DNA from: Paenibacillus auburnensis
GTDB lineage: Bacteria > Bacillota > Bacilli > Paenibacillales > Paenibacillaceae
Assembly: GCF_927798115.1 (NCBI RefSeq)
Contig: NZ_CAKMMG010000001.1
Coordinates: 868,001-932,000, forward strand
DNA: 64,000 nucleotides
Direction: 5' to 3'
The notes under the pieces: model-generated
Databases searched by the model: none
The model's input: the letters and a program-made list of their open reading frames with translations, nothing else
What the model was told of the DNA's origin: nothing
In this document: positions 47,708 through 56,420 of the stretch, one piece after another
Layout: every line of letters begins with the position of its first letter
Numbering within the stretch: position 1 is the first letter of the stretch
Translations under genes and position numbers: made by a program

Positions 47708-47947
47708 TTGATTTTTCTGGGCATTTTCGTTCTAGCGATTATGGGGACACTGTTACTGGTGATCCTTGACGTATTGGTGTATCATTTTTCATTCCAATCA
47801 GCATTGCTACACTTATATTACATTCCTTCTAATTCTTCAGTTGGCTGGTTTCTTGGGGCTGCGCTCTTAACAGCAGGGGGAGTAGACTTGAAGAACTCAG
47901 CTTTAATCACGCGATTCGTCTTAATGCTGTCGAGAAAAAGGGGATGA
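47708..47947 (+). CDS. Small membrane protein at the head of the germination operon
   Basis: A 79-residue protein with two probable membrane spans (about residues 3-25 and 44-62). It begins MIFLGIFVLAIMGTLLLVI and ends in a basic tail. The start is TTG at 47708 behind GGGGGA. It lies 7 bases before the gerB-type gene, so it is almost surely co-transcribed with the receptor genes. Small two-span proteins (often called D subunits) occur in many germinant receptor operons and modulate them; this one fits that pattern by size, topology and position, though not by a motif I can name. Confidence 0.7.
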   Translation: MIFLGIFVLAIMGTLLLVILDVLVYHFSFQSALLHLYYIPSNSSVGWFLGAALLTAGGVDLKNSALITRFVLMLSRKRG

Positions 47948-47954
47948 GACCTCA

Positions 47955-49046
47955 ATGAAGACTACCCGCCTTCAGCCCTTTCACACCTTTACAATTATGA
48001 CGGTCTTTCTGTTAGGTACCTCGATTATTTTCGGAACTCCCCGATTGGTAGAGGACACATGGATTGTAGACCTCATCACACTTATTCCTTCCTGCGCTTT
48101 ATTCATGTTATATACCCATTTGTTAGTGGCTGGTAATAGTAACGACCTTTATTCGCTTTTATATAAAATATGGGGACGATTACTGGGCCAGATTCTTGTA
48201 TTAGGTTATACCGTTTATTTTTTATATATTGCCTCCCGGAACATACGCGACATGATTGAGTTAGTCAAGACAACACTTCTTGCGGATACCCCAGAGGAAT
48301 TGCTCATTCTCTTGTTCACTTTAGTCATTGCCTATGCTTCAGCCGGAGGACTATCTGCGATTGGGCGTGTAGCCATTCCGATTTCGGGTATGGTTATCTT
48401 TTTCTTTCTTCTACTTGCGGTACTTCTCGGTTTCAGTGGATCATTGGATACGGAACGAATTCTTCCGCTACTCTCCAAAGGGATTTCACCTGTTATCAAT
48501 GCTACATGGAAAAGCACAATTTGGTTTCCCTACGGAGAAATTATCGTGTTCCTCGTGTTTGTGAATGGACTCGGTAACCCGAGACGATTTCGGGTACTGG
48601 GATTAGCCGCGATGATTTGCAGTTGCTTCGTGCTAACCTTCTCTAGCCTCCTGCAGATCTGTACCCTCGGGAAGGAGAATATGAAATTCTCGGTCTTTGC
48701 ATTATTGGATGCAGCAAGACAAATCAACATTGCCGACTTTATTACCCGTATGGATGCGCTGGTGGCATTTATTATCTTCTTTAGTGTTCTTTTAAAATGC
48801 TCAATCTTTCTATACGCTGGCACGAAGGGAGCCGCATTCGTATTTAAGAGAAGCTTTAAAAAGTTCACGTTACCCTGTGCGTTCCTTATTGGCGGCTATT
48901 CCATTTTGGTTACGAACAATTATGGTGAACATGTAGAGGAAGGTTTGAAACATGTCATCTTCTGGCTACATATACCGATGCAGCTGGTGATTCCGGTTGC
49001 TACTCTGCTTCTTGTCTGGATTCGTAATCTGAAGGGAGAAGAATGA
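47955..49046 (+). CDS. Spore germination receptor B subunit (GerAB family permease)
   Basis: A 363-residue, ten-span protein of the amino acid permease-like GerAB/ArcD family, the ligand-binding subunit of germinant receptors in the spore inner membrane. Typical parts are LQPFHTFTIMTVFLLGTSIIFG, RNIRDMIELVKTTLLADTPEELL (the loop after helix 3) and WFPYGEIIVFLVFVNGL. The stop codon overlaps the start of the next gene by 4 bases (ATGA), so translation is coupled. The germinant cannot be deduced. Confidence 0.9.
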   Translation: MKTTRLQPFHTFTIMTVFLLGTSIIFGTPRLVEDTWIVDLITLIPSCALFMLYTHLLVAGNSNDLYSLLYKIWGRLLGQILVLGYTVYFLYIASRNIRDMIELVKTTLLADTPEELLILLFTLVIAYASAGGLSAIGRVAIPISGMVIFFFLLLAVLLGFSGSLDTERILPLLSKGISPVINATWKSTIWFPYGEIIVFLVFVNGLGNPRRFRVLGLAAMICSCFVLTFSSLLQICTLGKENMKFSVFALLDAARQINIADFITRMDALVAFIIFFSVLLKCSIFLYAGTKGAAFVFKRSFKKFTLPCAFLIGGYSILVTNNYGEHVEEGLKHVIFWLHIPMQLVIPVATLLLVWIRNLKGEE

Positions 49047-50458
49047 TGACTACGGATGAAAAAAAGCCAAGTACCGACATTAATATGGAGTCCGTAAAAG
49101 AGGAACTCGAACAGCGTTTGGGTGAGACCTCTGATTTGGCATCCGTAACGATTAGGATTTTTGGGGAGGCAGGGGTGTTTAGCTATTTGACCTCAATGAC
49201 TAACACTGCTTTCCTAATGGATAATGTTATAAAACCACTCACCCATGCTGGGAGCCCCTTGGACAAACTGCAAAAGAACCAGTGGCTTGATCGGATTCGT
49301 GAGCAGTATTTGGCGGGTTTAACCACGGAGACATCCAATGACCCCGGGCATTTCACAGACTTAATAATGAAAGGTTATGCCGCTTTATATATCTCAGGTA
49401 TGACAGAAGTTTTAATGATCGATATCAAGGAACTCGAAACGCGCGCCGTGACGGAGCCGACTACGCAGAGTGTAGCCATTGGCCCTAAGGATGGATTCAC
49501 GGAATCAGCGGAGACGAATATCAGCTTAATCCGGAGGAAGATTCAGAACCCATACCTGCGCTTTGAGAAATATGAACTTGGCCAGATGACAAAGACGTCC
49601 ATTTACCTCTCCTATGTAGATGACTTAGTTGAGAAGGATGTCTTGAATCAAATCCGCGATAAAATTCAAGAGCGCAAAATGGATAGTCTGTTCGCTACCA
49701 GCAACCTTGACACACTGTTTCAATCCAAAGAACTTTCGTTGTTTCCCACCGTTTATGCAACTGAAAGACCAGATAATGTTTGCAATGGATTGATAGATAA
49801 GCGTGTCGCCATTATTGTAAACGGAAGTCCGTTCGTACTAATGGTTCCCTCACTATTTAATGATTACTTCAGATCACCTGAGGACGTCTACCAATGGTTC
49901 TCCTTCGGTGTTTTTATCAGGTACCTGCGATATTTGTCCTTTCTGATCTCACTCTGTATGCCGGCGCTCTATATCGCAATCACTTGTTATCATCAGGAGC
50001 TGATTCCGACCCTGCTGCTCACGAGCATAGCCGCCCAGCGGCAAGGTATTCCATTCCCGGTTGTTTTTGAGGTTTTGGTGCTCGAGATCACCTTTGAAAT
50101 CCTTAGAGAAGCAGGAACCCGCATGCCGCGCATTATCGGACAATCCATCTCGATTGCAGGCGCGCTCGTACTTGGACAGGCTGCTGTTTTAGCGGGATTT
50201 GTATCAAATGTCAGCTTAATCGTTGTTTCGTTAACGGTTATTTCAGGTTTTGTATCCCCAATCTACAGCTTTGGTGCAAGAATACGTTTATTCCGATACG
50301 GGCTTATCATACTCGGTTCCATCCTAGGATTGTTTGGCATCTTCCTTGCAGTTGCGTTTCTGTTGCTACACTTGTCGCGAATCGAACCTTTCGGGATACC
50401 TTATCTAACATCCAGTCTAACGAAGCGCGCAAAAAAGGGGGAGCGAAATGCTGCGTAA
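49043..50458 (+). CDS. Spore germination receptor A subunit (GerAA family)
   Basis: A 471-residue protein. A large hydrophilic N-terminal domain (about residues 1-285) includes GYAALYISGMTEVLMIDIKE and ESAETNISLIRRKIQNPYLRFEKYELG, both hallmarks of GerA A subunits (the usual ESLxTNxxLIRRRI motif). The C-terminal part has about five membrane helices with PxLYIAITCYHQELIPTLLL and RAGTRMPRIIGQSISIAGALVLGQAAV-like segments. A subunits assemble as a membrane channel with B and C partners. It overlaps the C-subunit gene by 11 bases. Confidence 0.93.
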   Translation: MMTTDEKKPSTDINMESVKEELEQRLGETSDLASVTIRIFGEAGVFSYLTSMTNTAFLMDNVIKPLTHAGSPLDKLQKNQWLDRIREQYLAGLTTETSNDPGHFTDLIMKGYAALYISGMTEVLMIDIKELETRAVTEPTTQSVAIGPKDGFTESAETNISLIRRKIQNPYLRFEKYELGQMTKTSIYLSYVDDLVEKDVLNQIRDKIQERKMDSLFATSNLDTLFQSKELSLFPTVYATERPDNVCNGLIDKRVAIIVNGSPFVLMVPSLFNDYFRSPEDVYQWFSFGVFIRYLRYLSFLISLCMPALYIAITCYHQELIPTLLLTSIAAQRQGIPFPVVFEVLVLEITFEILREAGTRMPRIIGQSISIAGALVLGQAAVLAGFVSNVSLIVVSLTVISGFVSPIYSFGARIRLFRYGLIILGSILGLFGIFLAVAFLLLHLSRIEPFGIPYLTSSLTKRAKKGERNAA

Positions 50459-51656
50459 AGGTTTGCTTCTGTTTATGGCGGTTATCCTCTGTCTGCTTCA
50501 AAGCGGCTGCTGGGATTGGGTAGAGGTGAACCAGTCCTCCATGTTGACCGGAATGGCGATTGAGCCGGGGAAGAATGGAATGTTAAAGCTCACCATGGAA
50601 GTGTTAAATCCCGCCGAGGCGCAAAGAGTACAAAGCAGCAGTGGAGGGCCTCCTACACTTTTATATACCATGGAGGGGAAATCAATCAGTGAGGCTTCTT
50701 CCCGCATGAATGAGATGGTTGAACGGAAAATCATCTACTCTCATATTCATATGGTTGTCGTCGATGAAAGCATTGCGCGGAAAGGATTAAATCAGATTAT
50801 TGATGTTCTTCAGCGATCCCGCTTTGTGCGCGAGGATGTGCTGATACTGATAGCCAAGGATACACCAGCATCAGATGTCCTAAAGATCATGTACCCAAGT
50901 GGACAATATTCGAGCTGGAAGCTCAGAATGCAGATCATTCATTTTTACCGTTCGTGGGGCGGCACTCCGAAGAGTACATTGTACAACTATACAGATGCAA
51001 TCTTAAGTGAAGGAAGGGAGCCTGTTCTCGCAGCAATTTCCGTTGAAGGAGAAGTCAACAATAGTGAGAACAGCAAAGACACAACTTCATCAATTCCTAG
51101 AGCAATCGTCAAATGTGCAGGTTCCGCCGTGTTCAAGGAAGACAAGCTCATTGGTTTTATTTCGGTGCCAGATACAAGATTGTTAAACATGATTAGAGAC
51201 AAAATTACAGGAACGAGTTTTGCGGTTCCGGTTGATAAGAAGCAAGGCGTCGCAACGATTCGGATGGACCCGATCCACACAACCATGGATGTAACATTGG
51301 AAAGCGGACGCCCGCAGGTAAAATTATCTATTGCAGGGGAAGGCCATGTGAGCAGCATTGATACGGATTTGCCTCTTGATACTGCGGCAGGGTATCGACA
51401 ACTGGAACAGATGGAGTCTAATTTCCTGAACGAACAGGTTAAATCCACAATTAGTCGTGTCCAAAGAGAGTTTGGTGTCGACATTTTTGGATTCGGTGAG
51501 TATATGAACCGGCATCACTATTCTGAGTATAAGCTCGTGAAGCAAGATTGGAACGGTCATTTTAAAGCAGCTGAAATCGAGGTTTCAAGCAGAATTGTCA
51601 TTTCCCGATCGGACTTGAAAACTAGGAGGTTAAACAAACCGGATGTCGGGCAGTGA
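50448..51656 (+). CDS. Spore germination receptor C lipoprotein (GerAC family)
   Basis: A 402-residue exported lipoprotein. The signal peptide ends in the lipobox LLQSGCWDW, with the lipidated Cys at residue 21, and the mature part begins WDWVEVNQSSMLTGMAIE as in Ger(x)C proteins. Domains of the family follow: GPPTLLYTMEGKSISEASSRM, HIHMVVVDESIARKGL and a C-terminal half with FGVDIFGFGEYMNRHH. The C subunit is anchored to the outer face of the inner spore membrane. It is the last gene of the 47708-51656 operon, followed by a terminator. Confidence 0.92.
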   Translation: MLRKGLLLFMAVILCLLQSGCWDWVEVNQSSMLTGMAIEPGKNGMLKLTMEVLNPAEAQRVQSSSGGPPTLLYTMEGKSISEASSRMNEMVERKIIYSHIHMVVVDESIARKGLNQIIDVLQRSRFVREDVLILIAKDTPASDVLKIMYPSGQYSSWKLRMQIIHFYRSWGGTPKSTLYNYTDAILSEGREPVLAAISVEGEVNNSENSKDTTSSIPRAIVKCAGSAVFKEDKLIGFISVPDTRLLNMIRDKITGTSFAVPVDKKQGVATIRMDPIHTTMDVTLESGRPQVKLSIAGEGHVSSIDTDLPLDTAAGYRQLEQMESNFLNEQVKSTISRVQREFGVDIFGFGEYMNRHHYSEYKLVKQDWNGHFKAAEIEVSSRIVISRSDLKTRRLNKPDVGQ

Positions 51657-51724
51657 ACATAAACCAATTTGTGAGGATATAGCATCAACTTCTAGGTTTT
51701 AGTACACTTTGAGATGACAAAAAT

Positions 51725-51769
51725 AAAAGCGATAAGAAAGCCTTAATCTGGCTTACCTATCGCTTTTAT
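51725..51769. terminator. Terminator after the germination operon
   Basis: AAAAGCGATAAG and its complement CTTACCTATCGCTTTT with an inner GCC/GGC pair form an imperfect stem followed by TTATT. It lies between convergent genes and can serve both. Confidence 0.7.
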
Positions 51770-51808
51770 TATAGAAAGGGGGTTGCAAAGGCAGCTCCCG
51801 TTTTCATT

Positions 51809-53026
51809 TTACCGGGATACAAGCGGTCTGCTTTGCAGGTAGATTTTCATATCCGGGCTGGATCCAGTTAGGATCTGGTCCGAAACAATTTTGGCTAAAA
51901 CACCGTTATATACGGTTCCGTTATCTCCGTAAGCCATAAGGATATAACAATGAGGATATGTCTCGTATTGGCCGATGACAGGCAATCCGTCATGCGTTCC
52001 TCCATAGAAGGCACCCAAATAGTATTCCGGTATGACCTGAATGTCCGGGAATAGATTGTGGAACGCCCCAATGAGTTTGTCCTTGCTTGCAAGGATTTTA
52101 GAATCCCTTGTTTCAGCGTAGGATGTATCCTTATCCATTCCTCCAATAATAACCCGGTTGTCAGGGGTCGTACGCATATATACATATGGGCGTGCTGTTT
52201 CCCATATTAAGGTTCTTTTATGCCAGCTTGATAAATCGGCGATCGGCTTCGTAATGACGGCATAGGAGCTTGCAAGTGTAGCATTTTTTTCGGTTTTGAA
52301 GTCGCTGTCTTCATAACCGGCCGCGATGATGACATGTCTGGCCCGAATTTCTCGCTTTTCTTTGGTATAAAACAGGGCATAATCCTGTTCGAAACGCCTG
52401 CCTGTTATTTCTGTATTTTCATAAATCATTCCGCCCTGTGACTTTACTTTCTCAAGAAGCCCGTAAACAAATTTAAGCGGATTCATCTCGGCATCATCGT
52501 GATAGTACAGTGCTGCCTCTTTTTGAAAAGGATAGTGGCCCGATATCCGCTGGGCATCCCAGAGATCTACATTAAACCCGTATTTCTTCAGGAGAACATG
52601 TTCTTCGGTTAATTCAGAAATATCCTCCTTAGAGCTTGCGTAATACAGGCTGTCCCGTCTTATAAAATCCGGATCAATGGGTAACTGATGGCTTACCCGC
52701 TCAATGTCGGTAATAGACTGCTCACATAGTTTAAGATGACGCGCAGCCACCTGTTCACCAAATGAGTGGCTCAACGATACAAAACTTTTTTCTCCGGCAT
52801 ATTGAATCAAAGCGGTATTGCTGCTGGTGCTGCCTTCTCCGGCTTTTCTTTTGTCAACTATAACGACGGACATCCCTTGTTCACAAAGGATATTTGCACA
52901 CTGGGCGCCGGAGCTGCCTGCACCAATAATGAGTACATCACAGGATATGTCCTCTTCTAGCCTAGGATAAGAAGGAGGGTTAACAACCGTTGTCGGCCAG
53001 TACAATTTACCACTTTGCAGGTCCAT
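51809..53026 (-). CDS. FAD-dependent oxidoreductase (DAO/glycine-oxidase family)
   Basis: A 405-residue flavoprotein. The dinucleotide-binding motif is VLIIGAGSSGAQCANIL followed by the acidic end VVIVDKRKAGEGSTSSNTALIQY; HVIIAAGYE is the second FAD contact, and GGTHDGLPVIGQYETYPHCYILMAYGDNG near the C-terminus is the closing FAD loop. DAO-family members oxidise amino acids, sarcosine or glycerol phosphate; the substrate here is not known. No signal peptide is seen. GGGAGA precedes the ATG. It is a single gene, convergent with the germination operon and divergent from the acyltransferase-like gene. Confidence 0.85.
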   Translation of the reverse strand: MDLQSGKLYWPTTVVNPPSYPRLEEDISCDVLIIGAGSSGAQCANILCEQGMSVVIVDKRKAGEGSTSSNTALIQYAGEKSFVSLSHSFGEQVAARHLKLCEQSITDIERVSHQLPIDPDFIRRDSLYYASSKEDISELTEEHVLLKKYGFNVDLWDAQRISGHYPFQKEAALYYHDDAEMNPLKFVYGLLEKVKSQGGMIYENTEITGRRFEQDYALFYTKEKREIRARHVIIAAGYEDSDFKTEKNATLASSYAVITKPIADLSSWHKRTLIWETARPYVYMRTTPDNRVIIGGMDKDTSYAETRDSKILASKDKLIGAFHNLFPDIQVIPEYYLGAFYGGTHDGLPVIGQYETYPHCYILMAYGDNGTVYNGVLAKIVSDQILTGSSPDMKIYLQSRPLVSR

Positions 53027-53208
53027 ATCAAGTCTCCCTTATTCATATTTCGATACTTAGTATGGACACTTTGCTGCAACTCGATGCAACACATTTATGA
53101 AGCAAATGTATCAAAATCGAAGGAGATTTAAAAAGAGATGTTACGATGGAAAACATATATAATGATGGGTAAGGCTACCGGCTAAATGATCGATAAAGGA
53201 GAATACAG

Positions 53209-54033
53209 ATGACGACTTTAAAAGAAGTGTGTGAACGTATTTGTTTACCTAATCCAATGAAAAGAAAAGTACTTGAATTGGCAGGCGAAATCGAAGAGAG
53301 AACAACAGAGTCACTTTCAGCCGCCCTCTATGATCCATCATCCTGGGAAAATGGAGTAAAAGAAATAGCCGGCGTACTTGGAGAGGATCCGGATGGGACC
53401 AAAATGCTCACTTTTATGCTTCTGCGTGCAGTAGCTTCCCATAAGGAGTATGAAAAAAGAGGAATCAGCGAGCGCATTTTTACAGATACGATGAAGTTTT
53501 GTACCCGATTCATTGAGGAACATTACAAGCTGTACGGGACATATGCATTCACGTGGGCTTGGTGGTTTCCAAGACAGATTTCACTTCGCGAATTCCGAAT
53601 TGGTGCACTTGAATATGAAATGATCGAGCAGGAAGATGAGAAATTAATAAATATACATATCCCCGCTGATGCGGATTTGGGGCGGGAGAGTTTGCGGAAG
53701 TCCTACGAGGAGGCCAGGGGATTTTTCGCCGAATTTTATCCGGAATATGGACAGTCGGAAATGGTGTGTGATTCCTGGCTGTTATCTCCTGTCCTAACTA
53801 AATTGTTACCTGAGAACTCCAACATACTGGGCTTTCAAAAGGTATTCGGATTAACACACGTAGATCATTCTAACGACAGCTCTATTAGATGGGTATATGG
53901 AAGAACAGATATTCCAATACACGAACTACCGGAACATACATCCTTACAGAAAAAAATCAAAACCTATCTGCTAAAAGGCGGTAGCATTGGCGCAGCCAAA
54001 GGAAGACTGCATGAAGACCCCTGGAAGGGTTAA
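53209..54033 (+). CDS. Two-domain acyltransferase-like protein (NAT_N / GNAT_C type)
   Basis: A 274-residue soluble protein. I place it, from memory, in the family with an N-acyltransferase N-terminal domain and a GNAT-like C-terminal domain: WAWWFPRQISLREFRIGALEYEMIE spans the core strand of the second domain, followed by INIHIPADADLGRESLRKSYEEA and CDSWLLSPVLTKLLPENSNILGFQ. The biological substrate is unknown. AAAGGAGA precedes the ATG. It is divergent from the FAD oxidoreductase, and a strong terminator follows. Confidence 0.68.
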   Translation: MTTLKEVCERICLPNPMKRKVLELAGEIEERTTESLSAALYDPSSWENGVKEIAGVLGEDPDGTKMLTFMLLRAVASHKEYEKRGISERIFTDTMKFCTRFIEEHYKLYGTYAFTWAWWFPRQISLREFRIGALEYEMIEQEDEKLINIHIPADADLGRESLRKSYEEARGFFAEFYPEYGQSEMVCDSWLLSPVLTKLLPENSNILGFQKVFGLTHVDHSNDSSIRWVYGRTDIPIHELPEHTSLQKKIKTYLLKGGSIGAAKGRLHEDPWKG

Positions 54034-54067
54034 TCTGTCTGTTAACAAGAATATAGTCACATAAGAT

Positions 54068-54089
54068 CCCGCGCCCAGCGCGGGTTTTT
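54068..54089 (+). terminator. Rho-independent terminator
   Basis: CCCGCGC-CCA-GCGCGGG followed by TTTTT. A nearly identical hairpin recurs at 58569. Confidence 0.9.
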
Positions 54090-54283
54090 GTTTTATTGGA
54101 TGGAGTTATGCTGATACATCGGAACTGAAATTCACACCAGCTTCTGTGCAGTAGAGGAGAATACTGGTACGTTTGATTCTTATCGTCAAAGTATATTAGC
54201 GTTGTATACAACATTTCTCATTTTCCATTTTACTGTAAACGAGATGCCTAAGTTTAACGCGGTGTCTCATAAAATTAATCGGA

Positions 54284-54312
54284 TAAAAAACCCTTAACAA
54301 GATTCGAGGGTT
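54284..54312 (-). terminator. Terminator for the first TetR gene
   Basis: On the minus strand AACCCT pairs with AGGGTT across about 12 bases and is followed by TTTTTATCC, 14 bases after the TetR stop. The 190 bases between this and 54090 show no gene. Confidence 0.6.
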
Positions 54313-54325
54313 AGCCTGTTTTTAT

Positions 54326-54874
54326 CTACAGACTTCTATCTAACAATATCCCTACTTGCTTAGCCATAACTTGTGGCGGATAAGGCATTCCATTTCGGAT
54401 CCACCATTCAATGATTCCAACATAAGCGTTCCCGGCATATTGCACCATGATATCTTCAGTTAAATCCATATTTTTATCGCTTTCTTTGTCAATTTCCCCC
54501 TTGAATCCTTCTATAAAGGAAGCGAGGAGCCGTGTTCTGAAAGAGGAGGGAGTATCCTTACTGGCTAACATCGTTGAAAAGAATAAATAATGTTTCTCGA
54601 AATATTCGAAATAAGGGACAAGTGCGTCTATCCAATCCAGCTTACATGCCCACTCATCCATTTCCTCTAATTCAGCAAGATGCATTTCAATGAGTTTATC
54701 CAATAAATCGAACTTGTCCTGGTAATGCAGATAGAGTGTTCCTCGGTTCACATTTGCACGGTCTGCAATATCTTGAATGGTTATCTCATCGAATTTTTTT
54801 TCATTCATCAGCTCGATGACAGCTGTTTTCAAAGATTCCTGCGTTTTAAGAATTCTCCGGTCCATTTTTGCCAT
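54326..54874 (-). CDS. TetR/AcrR-family regulator, paralog 1
   Basis: A 182-residue repressor. The HTH covers residues 5-55: MDRRILKTQESLKTAVIELM, FDEITIQDIADRANVNRGTLYLHY, then DKFDLLDKLIEMHLAELEE. The C-terminal domain ends GIIEWWIRNGMPYPPQVMAKQVGILLDRSL. It is clearly related to the regulators at 55680 and 58662. The frame runs to 54916, but GGTGA fits the start at 54874 and the paralogs begin there. It is divergent from a truncated MFS gene that was probably its target. Confidence 0.88.
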   Translation of the reverse strand: MAKMDRRILKTQESLKTAVIELMNEKKFDEITIQDIADRANVNRGTLYLHYQDKFDLLDKLIEMHLAELEEMDEWACKLDWIDALVPYFEYFEKHYLFFSTMLASKDTPSSFRTRLLASFIEGFKGEIDKESDKNMDLTEDIMVQYAGNAYVGIIEWWIRNGMPYPPQVMAKQVGILLDRSL

Positions 54875-54921
54875 TCGGATATTCACCAATCCTTCTATAA
54901 TAATGAACAGATTCATTTGTT

Positions 54922-55374
54922 ATGTTGAGTTTTGCCATTATATTAGGCTCTCAGTGCGTGAAGTGGCTGGCAGGCCGATGGACAGAGCATCGTATTTTTG
55001 GGTTCGGATTATTGATGGCCTTTATTGCTACAGCTGCAATTCTTTTAATAGTACTTATCCATGGCCCTCTAATCAGCTTGTTTATTTCAATTTTCTTGTT
55101 CGCAGCTTCCATTGGGATCATTGGACCTATTTCTTTTACACTGGCGATGGAATCGCAAGGGCATATTGCCGGTAGTGCATCCGCAGTACTCGGTACACTT
55201 CAATTTTCCCTTGGTGCCGTTACGTCCCCGCTTGTGGGGATCTCAGGTGAGAATTCGGCGGTGGCGTTTGGAATCACTATTTTTGCGACCAGTCTATTAT
55301 CCATCATTTCTTATTTCTTACTCATTCAAAAGGCAAAAAACATAAGGTTACAGGAGGATTTGAACTATGATTAA
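54922..55374 (+). pseudogene. Truncated Bcr/CflA-type MFS transporter (C-terminal part)
   Basis: The 150-codon frame encodes only the last four to five membrane helices of a drug-resistance MFS transporter: AGRWTEHRIFGFGLLMAF (cytosolic loop plus helix), GIIGPISFTLAMESQGHIAGSASAVLGTLQFSLGAVTSPLVG (typical Bcr/CflA region near helix 10-11) and a final basic tail. About 250 N-terminal residues are missing; upstream sequence within 50 bases belongs to the TetR gene. The most likely history is a deletion joining the TetR upstream region to the 3' half of its divergent target. Confidence 0.8.
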
Positions 55375-55609
55375 TGTTAATGCTCGCGCTGTATTCAGCC
55401 CGGAAGGCACATTCAAGCTGACCAGCATAAAGCGCGGGGATTTGTAGCCGCAAACACAAGAAATGCTCTATTTCTGCGTTGAACATCATATTACTCCTGA
55501 GATTGAGATTATTTCTGCCAGCCGGATTGATGAAGCTTGGACACGGGTGCTTGCTTCAGATGTACGCTACCGGTTTGTAATCGACATTACCACGATGAAT
55601 AACGAATAA
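55367..55609 (+). pseudogene. Internally deleted NAD(P)-dependent alcohol dehydrogenase (AdhA/YahK type)
   Basis: The first 26 codons (MINVNARAVFSPEGTFKLTS and IKRGDL) match the N-terminus of zinc alcohol dehydrogenases of the AdhA/YahK group. A TAG at 55445 follows, then in the same frame 53 codons ([40 protein letters not shown]) that match the C-terminus of the same family. All zinc ligands and the NADP domain are gone. AGGAGG precedes the ATG, and the start overlaps the MFS remnant by 8 bases. So about 270 codons were deleted, with a stop at the join. Confidence 0.8.
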
Positions 55610-55630
55610 TTAAGTGTTTCAGTATAACTT

Positions 55631-55662
55631 AAAGAGGCACATCTACATGGACGTGCCTCTTT
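55631..55662. terminator. Bidirectional terminator
   Basis: AAAGAGGCAC / GTGCCTCTTT with a 12-base loop, between the alcohol dehydrogenase remnant and the convergent TetR gene. Confidence 0.75.
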
Positions 55663-55679
55663 ACAATGATGCGATATAC

Positions 55680-56225
55680 TCAAAAGTTCCGGTCTAATAT
55701 TGCACCCGTTTGTTCAGCCATTACGCGCGGCGGATAGGGCATCCCATTTTTGAACCACCATTCCACGGATCCTATGATAGCAGCCCCTAGGAATTGAAGT
55801 ACAATGTCATCATTCAGCCCTTTATTGGTTCCTTCAGAGGAATCAAGTTCAACCTTATACTCTTCAACCACCAAATCGAGGAACCGGCTCCGGAAATGGG
55901 CAGCACTTTTTGTTGTTAACATGATGGAAAAGAACATATGATTTTTTTCGAAATATTCGAACCATACGTAATTTCCTTCTTTAAAAGTCATCTCAGCTGC
56001 CGACTGGCATAGCTCGCGGAGTTCATTGATATGCTCTTCGATAAGTTTATCGAGTAAATCATACTTATCCATGTAATGCAGGTAAATGGTTCCCCGGTTC
56101 ACATTTGCCCGCTCAGAGATATCCATAATGGTAATATCATCAAAATTCTTCTCAGTCATGAGTTCAAGTATGGCTTTCTTTATTGCCTGTTGTGACTTAA
56201 TTACTCTTCTATCTGTTTTCTTCAT
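55680..56225 (-). CDS. TetR/AcrR-family regulator, paralog 2
   Basis: A 181-residue repressor with the HTH MKKTDRRVIKSQQAIKKAIL, FDDITIMDISERANVNRGTIYLHYMDKYDLLDKLIEEH and a ligand-binding half ending VEWWFKNGMPYPPRVMAEQTGAILDRNF. It is similar over its full length to the genes at 54326 and 58662. It is divergent from the CMD-aldo/keto reductase-cupin operon (56421-58517); the 195-base gap contains two inverted repeats that are plausible operators. Confidence 0.88.
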   Translation of the reverse strand: MKKTDRRVIKSQQAIKKAILELMTEKNFDDITIMDISERANVNRGTIYLHYMDKYDLLDKLIEEHINELRELCQSAAEMTFKEGNYVWFEYFEKNHMFFSIMLTTKSAAHFRSRFLDLVVEEYKVELDSSEGTNKGLNDDIVLQFLGAAIIGSVEWWFKNGMPYPPRVMAEQTGAILDRNF

Positions 56226-56253
56226 CTACACGTCTTCCTTCTCTCTAATAATC

Positions 56254-56361
56254 AACAATTGTTAATGGTTTGTTTGATAATCCACAGATCACGTGAATTT
56301 GACGATTGAATATACCTGAATGTTAGTTAGAATTATAAACACAGGTTGATTAAACAATCAA
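56254..56361. promoter_or_regulatory. Candidate TetR operators between paralog 2 and the CMD gene
   Basis: AACAATTGTT (56254-56263) is a perfect palindrome near the TetR start; TTGATT-AAAC-AATCAA (56346-56361) is a perfect inverted repeat on the side of the CMD gene. TATAAA at 56334 could be the -10 for the operon. The first repeat shares the AACANNTGTT pattern with the site at 59272. Confidence 0.5.
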
Positions 56362-56420
56362 TGTTTATTTTCTTGGAAGCGGGATAGTTTCAAAATTCTA
56401 AGGAGAGCAGGGGGAGAGCT

